Assembly: GCA_046350295.1 (NCBI GenBank)
Contig: JAXMAR010000036.1
Span: 20,439-84,438 of the forward strand
DNA length: 64,000 nt
Direction of reading: 5' to 3'
DNA from: JAXMAR01 sp046350295
GTDB lineage: Bacteria > Planctomycetota > Planctomycetia > Gemmatales > Gemmataceae
The notes below the pieces were generated by a model. It worked only from the letters and a program-made list of their open reading frames with translations. It was not told the DNA's origin and searched no databases. Shown one piece after another: positions 1 to 10,630 of the stretch. How positions within the stretch are numbered: the first letter of the stretch is position 1; every line of letters begins with the position of its first letter. The position numbers were made by a program, and so were the translations under genes.

Positions 1-147
1 CAGCAAAAATGTCCGGCATTTCCCCGCATTTGTGCGCGCTGCGCTCGCCCGTCTGCGCGCTGGATGGACAGCGAAGCGACGCCTCTGCACGTTCGCCCAA
101 GCTGCCCCGGCTTCCAGCGCACGCTTGAAGAGCTAAACACCAGACGA

Positions 148-529
148 ATGGGAAAAACACGCGGGGAAAAAGTCCTGATCGTCGACGACGATATCCGCAA
201 CATTCGCCTCTTTCAGTGTGCTCGAATGGCGTGATATACATCACCCCCGCAGACGGGCCGTGACGCCATCCGCATCCCTCTGAAAACGCAGGCCGACATC
301 GACATTGTCCTCATGGACATCATATGCCGGAGATGGACGGCATCGACACGATGCGCCATCTCCGCCAGATGAGCCGTTTCAAATCCCCTGCCCATCATCG
401 CGGTGACCGCTGGCGCTGGCGAAGGCGGACGAGAAAAGAGAATGAAGCCGCATACCGGACTACTTGTCCAAACCCGTGGATACCGAACAAAATGGCGCTG
501 TTACCAGATGCGCCTGGTTGCATCGCTGA
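148..529 (+). pseudogene. Response-regulator receiver (REC) protein, frameshifted
   Basis: The ATG at 148 opens a REC domain: KVLIVDDDIRNIR carries the acidic-pocket aspartates. The frame is lost after about 20 codons. The phosphoacceptor block (IVLMDI, then MPEMDGIDTMRHLR) appears in another frame at about 305-370, and a third frame carries the conserved lysine region (YLSKPVDTEQ) near 460-490. The C-terminal end resembles the usual CAWLHR-type tail before a stop at 527-529. All REC landmarks are present but at least three indels separate them. It is therefore either a decayed gene or a stretch with base-calling errors. It lies directly upstream of the histidine kinase gene and was probably its partner. 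Confidence 0.6.
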
Positions 530-544
530 TCCACGAGAGCGCCG

Positions 545-2279
545 ATGCCGGACGCGACGCCAGTCAACATCTCTTGCTGGCTGACGACCTGCATCCGACA
601 AGCTGAAAGCGGCCTCGGCAAACCGCTCGAGAAGAGCTGCGGGGCAGAACGTGGTCACCGCCACGTCCGGCCGCGAAGCGCTGCGCAAGCTGATCGACCA
701 GGATTTCGCCGTCATCCTGCTCGACGTGAATATGCCCGAGATGGACGGCTTCGAGACAGCGGCGCTGATCCGGCAGCGCCGGCGCTGCGCCCACACGCCC
801 ATCATCTTCATCACCGCCTTCGGCGACGACCTGCACACAGCGCGCGGCTACTCGCTGGGCGCGGTGGACTACATCCTGTCCCCCGTGATCCCCGAGGTCC
901 TGCGGACCAAGGTCGGCGTCTTCGTCGAGTTGTTCAAGAAGACCGAGCAGATCAAGCGCCACGCCGAGGAGCGCGTCGCGCTGGCCCAGGAGCAGGCTCG
1001 GCTCGCCGTGGCGGAGGAAGCGGGCCGGCACTCTTCCTTCCTCGCGGACGCCAGCCGTGTCCTGGCAAGGAACTCCCTGAACACGGACGCCCTTGTCGGC
1101 GGCTTGCTGCGCTTGATCGTGCCTCACCTGGCGGATGTCGGCCTTGTCGCCCTGTCTCAAGAGGACGTGGAGACCTGCCACGTGGAGCTGGCATGGACGG
1201 ACACCCTGTCCGCCGAGCTGCGCCAGGCGAACCGGCCCCTGGAACGTCTGCCCTGCTCCGTCGCCGACGCGGTGAAGAGGATCCAGGACACGAAACAGTC
1301 GGAAGTGTTCCCCCAGCTGGCGTTCGGCGGCGCCGACCCGGAATTGCCGGCCTGGGAGCTGAGCAGCGCCTGGGGAGGTCCGTTGCTGGCGCGCGGACGC
1401 AATCTCGGTGTTCTCTTGCTCGGCCGGCGCCGGGAACGTGCCGCGCCCACCGCGCAAGAACTGGCGCTGATGGAAGACCTCACCGGCCGGGCCGCCATCG
1501 CCCTGGACAACGCCCGGCTCTACTTGAACATCCAGGAGGCGGACCATCGCAAGAACCAGTTCCTCGCGATGCTGGCCCATGAGCTGCGCAACCCACTGGC
1601 GCCGATCCGCAACGCCCTCCAGATCCTCCGCCTGGGCGAAATGCCCGATCCCGATCAGGTTTGGGCCGTGGAGATCATGGAGCGACAGGTTCAGCACCTG
1701 GTGCGGCTGGTGGACGACTTGCTGGAGGTATCCCGCATCACGCGCGGGAAGATCAAGCTCCAGTGCGAGACCGTGGACGTGGCCGCGCTCGTGGCCCAGG
1801 CCGTCGAAACCAGCCGGCCCAGCCTGGAAGAGCGGGGACATCAGTTGACGGTCAGCCTGCCTGCGGAGCCCGTGCGACTCGAGGCGGATCCGCTCCGTCT
1901 GGCGCAAGTGCTCACCAATCTCCTCAACAACGCGGCAAAATACACCGAGCCCAAGGGCCGGATTCAGCTGGCCGTCGACGCGAAGCCGGACGAGGTCTGC
2001 TTTCGGGTCCGCGACTCCGGCATCGGTATCCCCGCCGAAATGCTGCACGACATTTTCGAGGTGTTCTTTCAAGGAGAGAGCACGCTGGATCGGGCGCAGG
2101 GCGGGCTGGGGATCGGCTTGACTCTGGTCAAGCATCTGGTGGAGCTGCACGGCGGCTCGGTGCAGGCCTTCAGCGCCGGCCGGGGCCAGGGCAGCGAGTT
2201 CGTGGTGCGTCTGCCGCTGCGCGGCAGCGCGTCGATTCGCCCAGAGGAAGGCGTTTCAGTGCCCGACGTTGGGAACTGA
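545..2279 (+). CDS. Hybrid sensor histidine kinase (REC-GAF-like-HisKA-HATPase), 5' end frameshifted
   Basis: A cytoplasmic two-component kinase without visible membrane segments. The intact frame runs from before 651 to the stop at 2277-2279. It contains a REC domain (ILLDVNMPEMDGF, phosphoacceptor Asp), a GAF-like linker, a HisKA box with the phosphorylated His in AMLAHELRNPLAP, and an HATPase_c domain with the N box (NLLNNAAKY), the G1 box (DSGIGIP) and a GLGIGLTLVKHL G2-type box. In the REC domain the usual conserved Lys is Ser (DYILSPV), as in some receiver domains that act as allosteric modules. The first 15-20 REC residues (VNILLADDL) are in a different frame near 560-590, so one or more indels lie close to 590-600. 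The 3' end overlaps the end of the convergent debranching-enzyme gene by about 24 bases. Confidence 0.8.
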
Positions 2280-4349
2280 TTTTCCCGCGGAAGGGAGCCG
2301 GCTCTCCGCTGCGCCCATCGCCGTCGTCGGACCGGTTGCGGTTTTCGACCAGCAGCGGAGCGCCTCGGCGACGCTCCAGGCCTGAGCGACACAGCCGCGC
2401 GGCGTGAAAGGGCTTTCGGCGTCGCACACTTCGCTGATCGAGCCCATGCACGCCTCGCCTAGGTGGTCCTCGAAACCCTGGAGGAACCGCCGGGCGCCGG
2501 CGCGATCTTCCGGATGCACGCGAATCCAGGCGTCGATGAACGGACCGATCAGCCAGCACCACACGGTCCCTTGATGGTAAGCGGCGTCGCGCGCCCGCAG
2601 GTCGCCAAAGTACTTCGCCTTGTAGTCCGGATGCCCCGGGGCGAGCGAGCGCAGGCCCACCGGAGTGAGCAATCGATCGGCGACGACTTGCAAGACCCGC
2701 GGCCGGCGGTTCTCCGCGAGGACGGCGTTCGGCAATGAGAACGAGAATATCTGGTTGGGCCGGCAGGCGCTGTCGTCTCCCTGTTCGCCGTCGACGACAT
2801 CGTAAAGATAGCCGCCTTCGGCATACCAGAAGCGCTCGTTGAAGGAGCGATAGGCCCGCTCGGCGTGACCGGCGATCTCATCCGCCTTCTTGGGCTGGTC
2901 GGCGCGGAGCCAGCCTTCGAGAAGGCGCAGGGCGTTGTACCACAGCGCGTTGATTTCCACGGCCTTGCCCCGGCGCGGCGTCACCACCCAGTCGCCGACC
3001 TTGGCGTCCATCCAGGTCAGTTGATAGCCCTGCTGTCCCTGACGCAGCAAGCCGTCGTGCGGGTCGACGCCGATGCCGAAGCGCGTGCCGCGCAGGTGAT
3101 GGTCGATGATGTCGAGCAGCTTCGGCAGCAGCAAGCGCAGGGTTTCGCCGTCGTTGGTCGCCGCCAAATAGCGATCGAGGGCGTGAAAGTACCACAAGGT
3201 CGCATCGGCCGTATGATACAGACCCTCGCGTTCTCCCTCGGGAAACATGTTCGGAATCAGCCCGTCGCGAATGTAGTGCCCAAAGGTCCGCAGGATGTAG
3301 CGCTTCGGCGTGCCGGCCGGTTTTGAGGGTGAGGCCTTCCAGGCTGATCATCGTGTCCCGCCCCCAGTCGGTGAACCAGTGGTATCCCGCGATCACGGTG
3401 CGGACCTCGTCGCCGGCGGCCTGGGCCCGGAGCGCTTCTTCGACGCGGCCTCCGGGGTGATGATGAACTGGTCGGCGGCGAGAATGGGCCCCGGCGTGGC
3501 CAGCCGGTTTGCACGACGGGGTCGGCGGCGGCGATGAGCCTGTGACGGCGACTGTGCTCAGCGTCGAGGGCTTCGGCCGGCTGGAGCGCAGCACGGTTTC
3601 CAGCCTTCGGTCGAGGCCACGAGCGTCACGTCGTGGCCGGCCGTCAGATCGGCGCGGAAATAGCCGGGACACCAGAGGTCGCCACGCGATTCGTAGCCGC
3701 GGCTCTCCTCGACGCGATAGAGCAAGTCCACGAGATGCCGGCTTTCGAGCGTGAGCCGTCCTGTGTCCGTGGAGGAAGAGCCATGACGGCAATCCCGAGG
3801 AAGGAGAACCTGCGAGATCTCGTAGCGATTCTCCTGGCAGGACAGCGAATACCCTCCATAGTGACCATGGCTCGGGGCTTCGTGCGGCCGGAAATGGAGC
3901 GCTTGAGCGAAGCTTGAGCCGCACGGTCTGGGCGCCGTTGGTCAGGCGATAATTCACGTACACCGTGTTTTGCTTGTGCGGCAAAAAATCCGTTTCTCAA
4001 GGACAATCCCGCCGAACGCGTAGGTCCAGACGGAGCAGAAGCCGACCTCCAGGCGAAAAGATTTCAGGAACGGGATGCCGGCCGCCTCGAGCGGCTTGCC
4101 GCCCCGTTCCTCGCCCCCAGGAACGCCGTGGTCCCATCCGGCAGGCGCAGGAACTCCCGTGAGTTGATTGAACATCATGTGACAGCCCGAGGGAGCGGGC
4201 AGAGCGGCGTTGAGCAAGCCGTGATAACGGCGCGACGGCACGCCGGGGACGTTCCCGCCGCATAGCCGCCCAGGCCGTTGGCCACCTTCGCTCGCGCTCG
4301 TGAGCAGCAACTCCGTCCGCTCTGCCGTGGATTCGATCCGCAGCGTCAC
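2256..4349 (-). pseudogene. Glycogen debranching enzyme (amylo-alpha-1,6-glucosidase type), multiply frameshifted
   Basis: Reads from a GTG at 4349. The N-terminal glycogen-debranching domain is recognisable by GVPSRRYHGLLNAALPAP. The catalytic glucosidase region shows YHWFTDWGRDTMISLEGL near 3340-3400, and the intact C-terminal third (3248-2256) has the alpha/alpha-barrel helices of this family, ending in HQGTVWCWLIGPFIDAW and a short tail. At least four reading-frame changes break the gene between 4350 and 3250, yet the protein similarity picks up again after each. The enzyme would hydrolyse alpha-1,6 branches of glycogen. It lies just downstream of treZ on the same strand (25 bases apart), as in trehalose/glycogen clusters. 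It may be a true pseudogene or carry sequence errors. Confidence 0.72.
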
Positions 4350-4374
4350 TCAATCGAGTCAGACGTCACGCTTT

Positions 4375-6208
4375 TCACCCTCCGCTGGGCGCCAGGACCA
4401 CCGCGGCTTCACCCGGAATGAGCCAGACGCCCTCTGTCGCTCTCAACAGGCGCGTGGCCGGAACCGCGCGCCGATCGCGGCGCCGCGGACCACGGCATCT
4501 TCAGACGCCGTCGTGGGGCAGGGCCAGCGGTGGCTCCGGGCTTCAAGCTTCAAATCCCGGCCAAGGTTGACCAGCAGCAAGCGATCCCCCTCCGCCGCGA
4601 AGAAGCGCAGGAGGAACGCGTCGGGCCCCAGCACGGCCCCGTCCATCATGCGGCGCTTCGGAGCGCGAAAGGCCGGATCCTCGCGGCGCAGGCGCAGGAG
4701 ATCACGGTGGAGCGCGACGGCTTCCGGATACGAGCGCGCTCCTCGCCGCGCGCTTTGCAGCGCGTGAATGTGTCAGGCGCGTGCGGGTCGGGTACGCCCC
4801 AATCCGTCAGATTCGGCCAGGCTTGCAAACTGACTACGAAACTTGACAGCGACCCGCGCGGCCAGCCGGGCCAGCTCGACGTTGTGATCGGCAAAATAGA
4901 AAAACGGGCTGGTCGCCGGAATTCCTGTCCTGGAAGAGCATCGGCGTCGCCGGTCGAGGAGCAAACGCGGTGAGCGCGCCGGTAGCGGCCGGGGCTGGTC
5001 CGCAAGCGCATCCGCTCGCCGCGGCCGGAGTTGGCGACCTGGTCGTGGTTCTCGAGGAAGGTGACGAAGTTCGGCGGCTCCAGATCGAGGGCGGCCTGGC
5101 CGCGCCGCGCATCTTTCTGCCAGGAGTAGCGCTTGCCCTGATAGAGGAAACCCCACTTGGCGGCGGAAATGAACTCCTGCGGTTGGCCCCGGTAATCGGA
5201 GTAATACGCCTCGTTGTGTCCCGTCAAGGCGACGGCGGCGGCATGATGGAAGTCGTCGTTCCACAGCGCATCGGGCCGCCGCCGCCCGTCTCCAGGAACG
5301 AACGAGCCGCGTGTTGCGGCTCGTTTTCCGCGACCAGATACGTTCGCCGCCGACCGCCCGCGGCGCGAACGACGTGCGCGATCTCGGCGAGGATGTGGGT
5401 GGGGACGCGTCGAAGATCTGCTGGGTGGCGTCTAGCCGCAGGCCGTCGAGATGGTACTCGGCGATCAGGCGGCGGCGTTGGCGAGGAAAAATCGCGAACG
5501 GGTCCGGCGTCGAGGCCCGTCGAAGTTGATGGCGTCGCCCCATTCACTCGTCTGAGCGCTGAAGTACGCCTTGGCGAAGCGCGTGAGATAGTTGCCGTCC
5601 GGCCCGAAGTGGTTGTAGACGACGTCGAGAATGACGCCGAGGTTCAGCGCATGTGCCGTGTCGACGAAGGCGCGAGAATAAGGACGACCGTAGAGCGCGT
5701 CGGAGCGAACATGTTGACGCCGTCATACCCCCAGCCAAAGGCGCCCGGAAAGTCGGCTACGGGCATCACTTCCAGGAGGGTGACGCCCAGGGACGCCAAT
5801 TCGGGCAATTCGCGCGCTGCCGCCTGCCACGTCCCCTCTTTCGTGAATGTGCCGATGTGCATCTCGTAGATGACTTGGCCTTCCCGCGTGACGCCGCGCC
5901 CATCGTGATCCCGGTCCACGAAAAGTAGCCCGGATCGACGATTTGCGAGGGACCGTGCGGCCCCTCGGGCTGGAAGCGCGACGCGGTCCGGGTAAGAGCG
6001 GCCCGTCCAGGCGATAACGATAGAGCGGCGCCGGCCCGGCCTGATCGACCATGCCGGCGTAGTAGCCGTTCCGACATCAATGCTCGCGCGCTCCCCCACT
6101 TCGAGGACCACTTCCACGCGCGCGAGCACCAGTCAGGGCCCAGACACGAAAATGGGCGCCTGCCTCCCCCACGACGTCGGCGCCGATGCCCTTGCGTGTA
6201 ACCTTCAT
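4375..6208 (-). pseudogene. treZ: Malto-oligosyltrehalose trehalohydrolase (TreZ), multiply frameshifted
   Basis: The ATG at 6208 begins MKVTRKGIGADVVGEAGAHF and the last codons read WLIPGEAAVVLAPSGG before a stop at 4375. That span fits about 610 residues, a normal TreZ length. GH13 signatures occur in order in shifting frames: VIYEMHIGTFTKEGTW, GYDGVNMFAP, LDVVYNHFGPDGNYL, YHLDGLRLDATQQIFD (nucleophile Asp), a VAENE-type acid block, and FVTFLENHDQVAN. I count at least six frame changes. TreZ releases trehalose from maltooligosyltrehalose in the TreY-TreZ pathway. No treY is in the window, but GlgX and the debranching enzyme are adjacent. It is either an inactivated gene or error-rich sequence. 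Confidence 0.7.
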
Positions 6209-6337
6209 GCGTTCTCGGTCTCGCAAGACTTGTGCCAGGACCGTCAAGCCCCGTGGAAAACCGGTCGGCATGGCGTTTGCTCTCCCTCTCGGCGAATCGT
6301 TTTGCACCAAGCCCTGATCCCGAGGAGAGATCCTTCC

Positions 6338-8531
6338 ATGAGAGTCTGGCCCGGCCAACCCTATCCTCAGCGCCACGTGGGATGGCGCCGGCGTCAGCTT
6401 TGCTCTCTTCTCGAGCACACGCGTCCAGGTCGAGCTTTGTCTCTTCGATTCCGTCGACGCGGAAAAAGAAACGCGGCGGATTCCTCTCCGGCATCAAACC
6501 GACCTGGTCTGGCACGCCTATCTACCCGACGTGCTGCCCGGGCAACTCTATGGCTATCGCGTCCACGGCCCTTACGATCCAGGCCAGGGGCTCCATGGCG
6601 CGAACAAGGTCTTGCTCGATCCCTATGCCAAATCAGTCCGGCCGCGATCTCCGTTGGAGGCGATTCGGCTTTTCGGCTACAAGGTGGGTGACGAGAAGCA
6701 GGACCTTTCCTTCGACGAGCGCGACAGCGCTCCTTACGCTCCGCTCGCCGTCGTGATCGACCCCGCCTTCACCTGGGGCGACGATCGCCGCCTGCGGACC
6801 CCGTGGCACAAAACGCTCATCTACGAGCTCCACGTCAAAGGCTTCACGCAGCTCAATCCCCATGTTCCGGAAAAACTGCGCGGAACGTACGCCGGACTAG
6901 CTTCCGAAGCGGCCATCAAGCACCTGAAGGAGTTGGGGGTCACGGCGGTGGAGATCATGCCCATCCACCACTTTCTCGATGACCGCCACTTGCTCGAGAA
7001 GGGCCTCGTCAATTACTGGGGCTACAATTCTCTCGCCTTTTTTGCGCCGGCGTCGCGTTACACGGCGACCAGCATCCCGCAGGATGCCGTACAACAGTTC
7101 AAAATGATGGTGCGGGCGATGCATGCCGCCGGCATCGAGGTGATCCTCGATGTGGTTTACAACCATACCGCCGAAGGCAACCAGATGGGCCCGACGCTTT
7201 GCTTGCGCGGCATCGACAACGCCGCCTACTACCGCCTCTCCCCCGAGGATCCGCGCTACTATGTCGATTTCACGGGCTGCGGCAATTCACTCAACATGAC
7301 CCATCCGCGCGTGCTGCAGCTCATCATGGACAGCCTGCGCTACTGGGCGGTCGACATGCACGTCGACGGTTTCCGCTTCGATCTCGCGTCCACCCTCGCC
7401 CGCGAACTGCACGAGGTCGACCGGCTCGGCGCCTTCTTCGACATCATTCACCAGGACCCGATCCTGTCGCAGACCAAGCTCATCGCCGAGCCCTGGGACG
7501 TCGGCCCCGGCGGCTATCAGGTCGGCAATTTCCCCCCCGGCTGGTCCGAGTGGAACGGCAAGTACCGCGACACGGTCCGCAAGTTCTGGAAGGGGGACGG
7601 CGGCCTCGCTTCCGAGATTGCCACGCGTCTCGCCGGCTCCAGCGATCTCTACCAGAACGACGGGCGCAAGCCGTACAACAGCGTCAACTTCATCACCTGC
7701 CACGACGGCTTCACCCTCGCCGACCTCGTCGCGTACAACGACAAGCACAACGAAGCCAATCACGAGGAAAACCGCGACGGCGCCAACGACAACAACTCGT
7801 GGAACTGCGGCGCCGAAGGCCCCACGGACGACAGGGCCATTTTGTCGCTGCGGACCCGGCAGAAGCGCAACTTGATCGCCACGCTCCTTCTCTCGCAGGG
7901 TGTGCCCATGATCCTTGGGGGGGACGAGCTCGGGCACACGCAGCACGGGAACAACAACGCCTATTGCCAGGACGGCCCCTTGACCTGGCTGAATTGGGAC
8001 CTCGACGAAGGCCAGGAAAGCTTCCTGGCCTTCGTCAAAAAAGCGATCCGCATCTGGATGCTCCAACCCGTGTTTCAACGCCGCAACTTCTTCAAGGGCC
8101 GCGCCCTGCGCGGCTGCGAAATCAAGGACATTTCCTTCCTGAACCCCGCGGGTCAGGAGATGTCCGACGCGGATTGGAACACCGGTTACATCAAGTGCAT
8201 GGGCCTACGCCTGGCCGGCGACCTGATCGGCGACGAGAACGAGCGCGGCGAGCCGATTGTCGGCGAGACGTTGCTCGTCCTGCTCAACGCCCATCACGAG
8301 CCGTTGCCCTTCGTGCTACCCGCGCTGACGCAGGAACATCACTGGCAACGCCTCCTGGACACGGCCGACGAAGACCACGCCCCGCTGACCTTCCGCGAGG
8401 GAGACGAGTACACGCTCAAAGACCGCTCCCTGGCCGTCCTGAGCGTCCGCGCCTCCGCGCCGACCCCGGCTCACATCCTGCCCGAACCCGGAGCCGAAGC
8501 GCTCCTGGCCGCCTTGCCGCAGGCCGTCTGA
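6338..8531 (+). CDS. glgX: Glycogen debranching enzyme GlgX/TreX, frameshift near the 5' end
   Basis: A GH13_11 isoamylase-type enzyme that removes alpha-1,6-linked chains from glycogen. The continuous frame (from before 6400 to 8531) contains LIYELHVKGFTQLNPHVP, EVILDVVYNHTAEGN, HVDGFRFDLASTLARE (nucleophile Asp), LIAEPWDVGPGGYQVGNFPP (acid Glu) and NFITCHDGFTLADLV. The natural start is probably the ATG at 6338, which follows a GGAGAG ribosome-binding sequence and reads MRVWPGQPYP. The frame then slips by one base near 6360 before LSATWDGAGVSF, and probably again near 6412. The gene diverges from treZ with a 129-base gap and ends before a strong bidirectional terminator. Everything after about 6420 is intact. 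Confidence 0.85.
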
Positions 8532-8571
8532 AGAACGGGCCGCTATGCCGCACCGCCAGCCCCGATACATG

Positions 8572-8609
8572 AAAAGAGCCATCGACGCTTCACGTCGATG
8601 GCTCCTTTT
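8572..8609. terminator. Bidirectional Rho-independent terminator
   Basis: A perfect stem GAGCCATCGACG / CGTCGATGGCTC with a five-base loop is flanked by AAAA on the left and CTTTT on the right. It sits between the convergent ends of glgX (+) and the DUF3618-like gene (-) and can serve both strands. Confidence 0.85.
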
Positions 8610-8669
8610 GTCGGTGGCCGGCCTCGTAACGCCCCCCCCCGACCATCCGAGTTCATCAGGCGCCCGCGG

Positions 8670-9494
8670 TCACTGGCGGTCGAACTTGCCACGCTGATGG
8701 GAGCGGTGGCGGCGCCGGCTGTCGTGGCCGTTGCCATGGTGGCCGTCGCCGTGCTCGTGCGCGGCGGCATCCCGTTCAACTTCGCCCCGCTCCTGGCCGC
8801 CGGTCAGCTTGGCGGTGACGCTATCGAGGATGCCGGTGACCTGAGGCGACCAGTCGGCCGGCACGTTCTTGCTGACGGCGTCGCGTAACGCATTCATGGC
8901 CATGGCGATCGCCATGTTCTTGAGCTGCGTGATTTCCGGAGCGAACTGACCGGCCAGGGATTCGATCAGGCCCCGGCGTTGCGGCCCGCGCGAGGCCTCG
9001 GCCTGCGGCTGCGCGGTGTCGAGAGGCCCGGTTTCGCCCCGGGACGGCGGTATCGAAACCGCGGTCCGAGGGCGAGCGCCACCCAGCGCCTTCCCCAGGA
9101 CAAACCCCGACAGCACGGCGCCACCCATGACGATCCAGGGATGGCGCTGCGTCTGCTTGGGGATGTCGAGAAAGTCTTTCACCGCATCGACTCCTCCTTT
9201 CACGGTCTCCTTCACCGCGCCGATCGTCTCCTGCACCGTGTCCTTCACGGCTTCGACCGTGCCTTTGACCGCCTCGACGGTCCCGGTCACGGTTTCCTTG
9301 ACCGAATCGACGGTCTCGGTCACCGCGTCCTTGGACGCCTCGACGGTTTCCTTGACGGCCTGGACGGTATCCTGCACGGCGCCGGTCGCGTCGGTGACGG
9401 TGCCCGCGACCTTCTGTTCGAGTTTCTCCAGTTTATTGGTCATCGAAGTCCGCGTGTCCGTCATCTGTTCACGGATCAGGTCTTCGTTTTCCAT
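8670..9494 (-). CDS. DUF3618-like protein with long amphipathic repeat and one membrane segment
   Basis: The ATG at 9494 follows AAGGAG at good spacing. Residues 1-30 (NEDLIREQMTDTRTSMTNKL) fit the DUF3618 signature, which is a run of acidic and Arg-containing residues preceding TXXXLXXL. Residues 30-115 are an 11-residue-type repeat built from VKETV, VKDTV and VEAVK units, as in apolipoprotein/LEA-like coiled coils. A Gly-rich membrane segment follows (HPWIVMGGAVLSGFVLG). The C-terminus is rich in His, Gly, Arg and Lys. It is the last gene of a three-gene minus-strand operon and overlaps the stop of the YqjE-like gene by 19 bases. The role is unknown. The family suggests an envelope-stress or membrane-organising protein. 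Confidence 0.7.
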   Translation of the reverse strand: MENEDLIREQMTDTRTSMTNKLEKLEQKVAGTVTDATGAVQDTVQAVKETVEASKDAVTETVDSVKETVTGTVEAVKGTVEAVKDTVQETIGAVKETVKGGVDAVKDFLDIPKQTQRHPWIVMGGAVLSGFVLGKALGGARPRTAVSIPPSRGETGPLDTAQPQAEASRGPQRRGLIESLAGQFAPEITQLKNMAIAMAMNALRDAVSKNVPADWSPQVTGILDSVTAKLTGGQERGEVERDAAAHEHGDGHHGNGHDSRRRHRSHQRGKFDRQ

Positions 9495-9883
9495 TGGACG
9501 TTCTCCTTGAGGCCCTCCACCGTTTTGTCCGGCAGGGGGTTGAAAGCGTCGAATTGTTTCTTCCCGTAAAGCAGGCAAGCGCCGCCGCCGACCAGAAGGA
9601 TCGCTGCGACGATGCCGAACCCGCCCCACAGGGAAATCACGGCCGGCCAGATCGCGTGCAGCAGCAAGGCCACCATGACGAGCAGGAGGAAGGCGCCCAT
9701 GCCCGCGAGGATGCCCCCGACGACGATCGGGATCGACGCGTTGCTGGTGCGCTTCAGATCGTTCTTCAGCTCCACCTGAAACAGGTGGAGCTGTTGCCGA
9801 ATCAATTCCTGTCCGTCCGAGATGATCCCCGCCACGAGCGTGGTCAAACCGGCGCCGTCTTCGGCTACGTGGTCGGTGGTCAT
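9476..9883 (-). CDS. YqjE/Holin-X-like (DUF1469) membrane protein
   Basis: A 135-residue protein with a soluble amphipathic N-terminal third (LIRQQLHLFQVELKNDL) and two adjacent transmembrane helices (about residues 52-75 and 82-108), the shape of the phage-holin superfamily III/DUF1469 proteins found beside YqjD in proteobacteria. The start at 9883 follows GGAG and lies two bases after the stop of the upstream YqjD-like gene, so the two are translationally coupled. It overlaps the next gene by 19 bases. The function of the family is unproven. Co-location with YqjD-like and DUF3618 proteins suggests a shared inner-membrane role. Confidence 0.7.
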   Translation of the reverse strand: MTTDHVAEDGAGLTTLVAGIISDGQELIRQQLHLFQVELKNDLKRTSNASIPIVVGGILAGMGAFLLLVMVALLLHAIWPAVISLWGGFGIVAAILLVGGGACLLYGKKQFDAFNPLPDKTVEGLKENVQWKTKT

Positions 9884-9885
9884 GG

Positions 9886-10317
9886 TTAGCTCCGGCTGCT
9901 GGTCAGGCGGGCGAGCATGAAACCCAGGCCGACGCCAATCAGGACGGAGACCAGGGGGTTGCGGCGGATCACGGCGCCGAGGTCCTGGCCCATGCCGGAG
10001 ATGCCGCGCTCGACATACTCGCCGGCATTTTCCAGACCGCTGCCGAGGGCCGAGGCCGCGCCGCCGAGGATGCCGGATTGCGGGCCCTTGTCCCGAATCG
10101 TCTCCCCCAGCGAACGCATGCCGCTGCCCACCGCCGACACCCCGTCATCGGCCTTCTGGCCGACCCAAGACGCGGCTTCGCCCGCCTTGCCGAGCGCGGC
10201 CGAGCCGATGTCCTTGGCCTTGTCCAGGACCGTGCTCGCGGTCTCTTTCGCCTTGTCCGTCGCATGCGCCGCGGTTTCCTTGGCCTGGTCCGCGAACTTC
10301 TGAGTGGTATTCGCCAT
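9886..10317 (-). CDS. YqjD/LEA-like membrane-anchored protein
   Basis: A 143-residue protein starting at an ATG preceded by AAGGAG. The N-terminal half is an Ala/Lys/Glu-rich amphipathic stretch (DKAKETASTVLDKAKDIG), typical of LEA and YqjD/ElaB-type proteins. The C-terminus is one hydrophobic helix (NPLVSVLIGVGLGFMLARL) preceded by IRRNP, the same ending as E. coli YqjD, which tethers ribosomes to the membrane in stationary phase. It heads the trio with the YqjE-like and DUF3618-like genes. The YqjD parallel rests on topology and motif. No ribosome binding can be seen from sequence. Confidence 0.65.
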   Translation of the reverse strand: MANTTQKFADQAKETAAHATDKAKETASTVLDKAKDIGSAALGKAGEAASWVGQKADDGVSAVGSGMRSLGETIRDKGPQSGILGGAASALGSGLENAGEYVERGISGMGQDLGAVIRRNPLVSVLIGVGLGFMLARLTSSRS

Positions 10318-10630
10318 GACGATTCTCCTTCAGGTCGAAAATCCCCATCCAGCCCCGCTCCCAACCTCTGGGCAGCGACAAGTTGAATGTCGGAGATGGA
10401 AAGTTCCGTTGCAATCAACGTGCCGCGCCGAGCGGCGCTCGGAAGTGGCGCAGAATACTGCCAAAAAACAGGGCTTCTCCGGCCCCCATCCTCGGGGCAC
10501 ACGTCTCCGCGTGCAGGGATCGGTAGGTTCTTGCGCAGCGCGCGGTCGCCGTCTTTCTCAATGTGGGAACGATCGCGTGCGCAGCGTATTGGACAGCCAA
10601 CGCGTTTTGCCTGTCCAAGAAAGGGAGCGC
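10318..10630. other. Intergenic region without a supported gene
   Basis: About 310 bases between the YqjD-like start and the stop of the BrkB-like gene. It must carry the promoter of the YqjD trio unless that is read through from the BrkB-like gene. I see no convincing ORF, hairpin terminator or repeat. Confidence 0.5.

Noticed and set aside
564..2150. A 528-codon open frame antisense to the kinase gene, and similar long frames opposite recD2, topA, sufB and the PpiD-like gene
   Set aside because: They mirror real genes on the other strand. High GC at third positions produces long antisense frames, and none shows a domain, ribosome-binding site or family motif.
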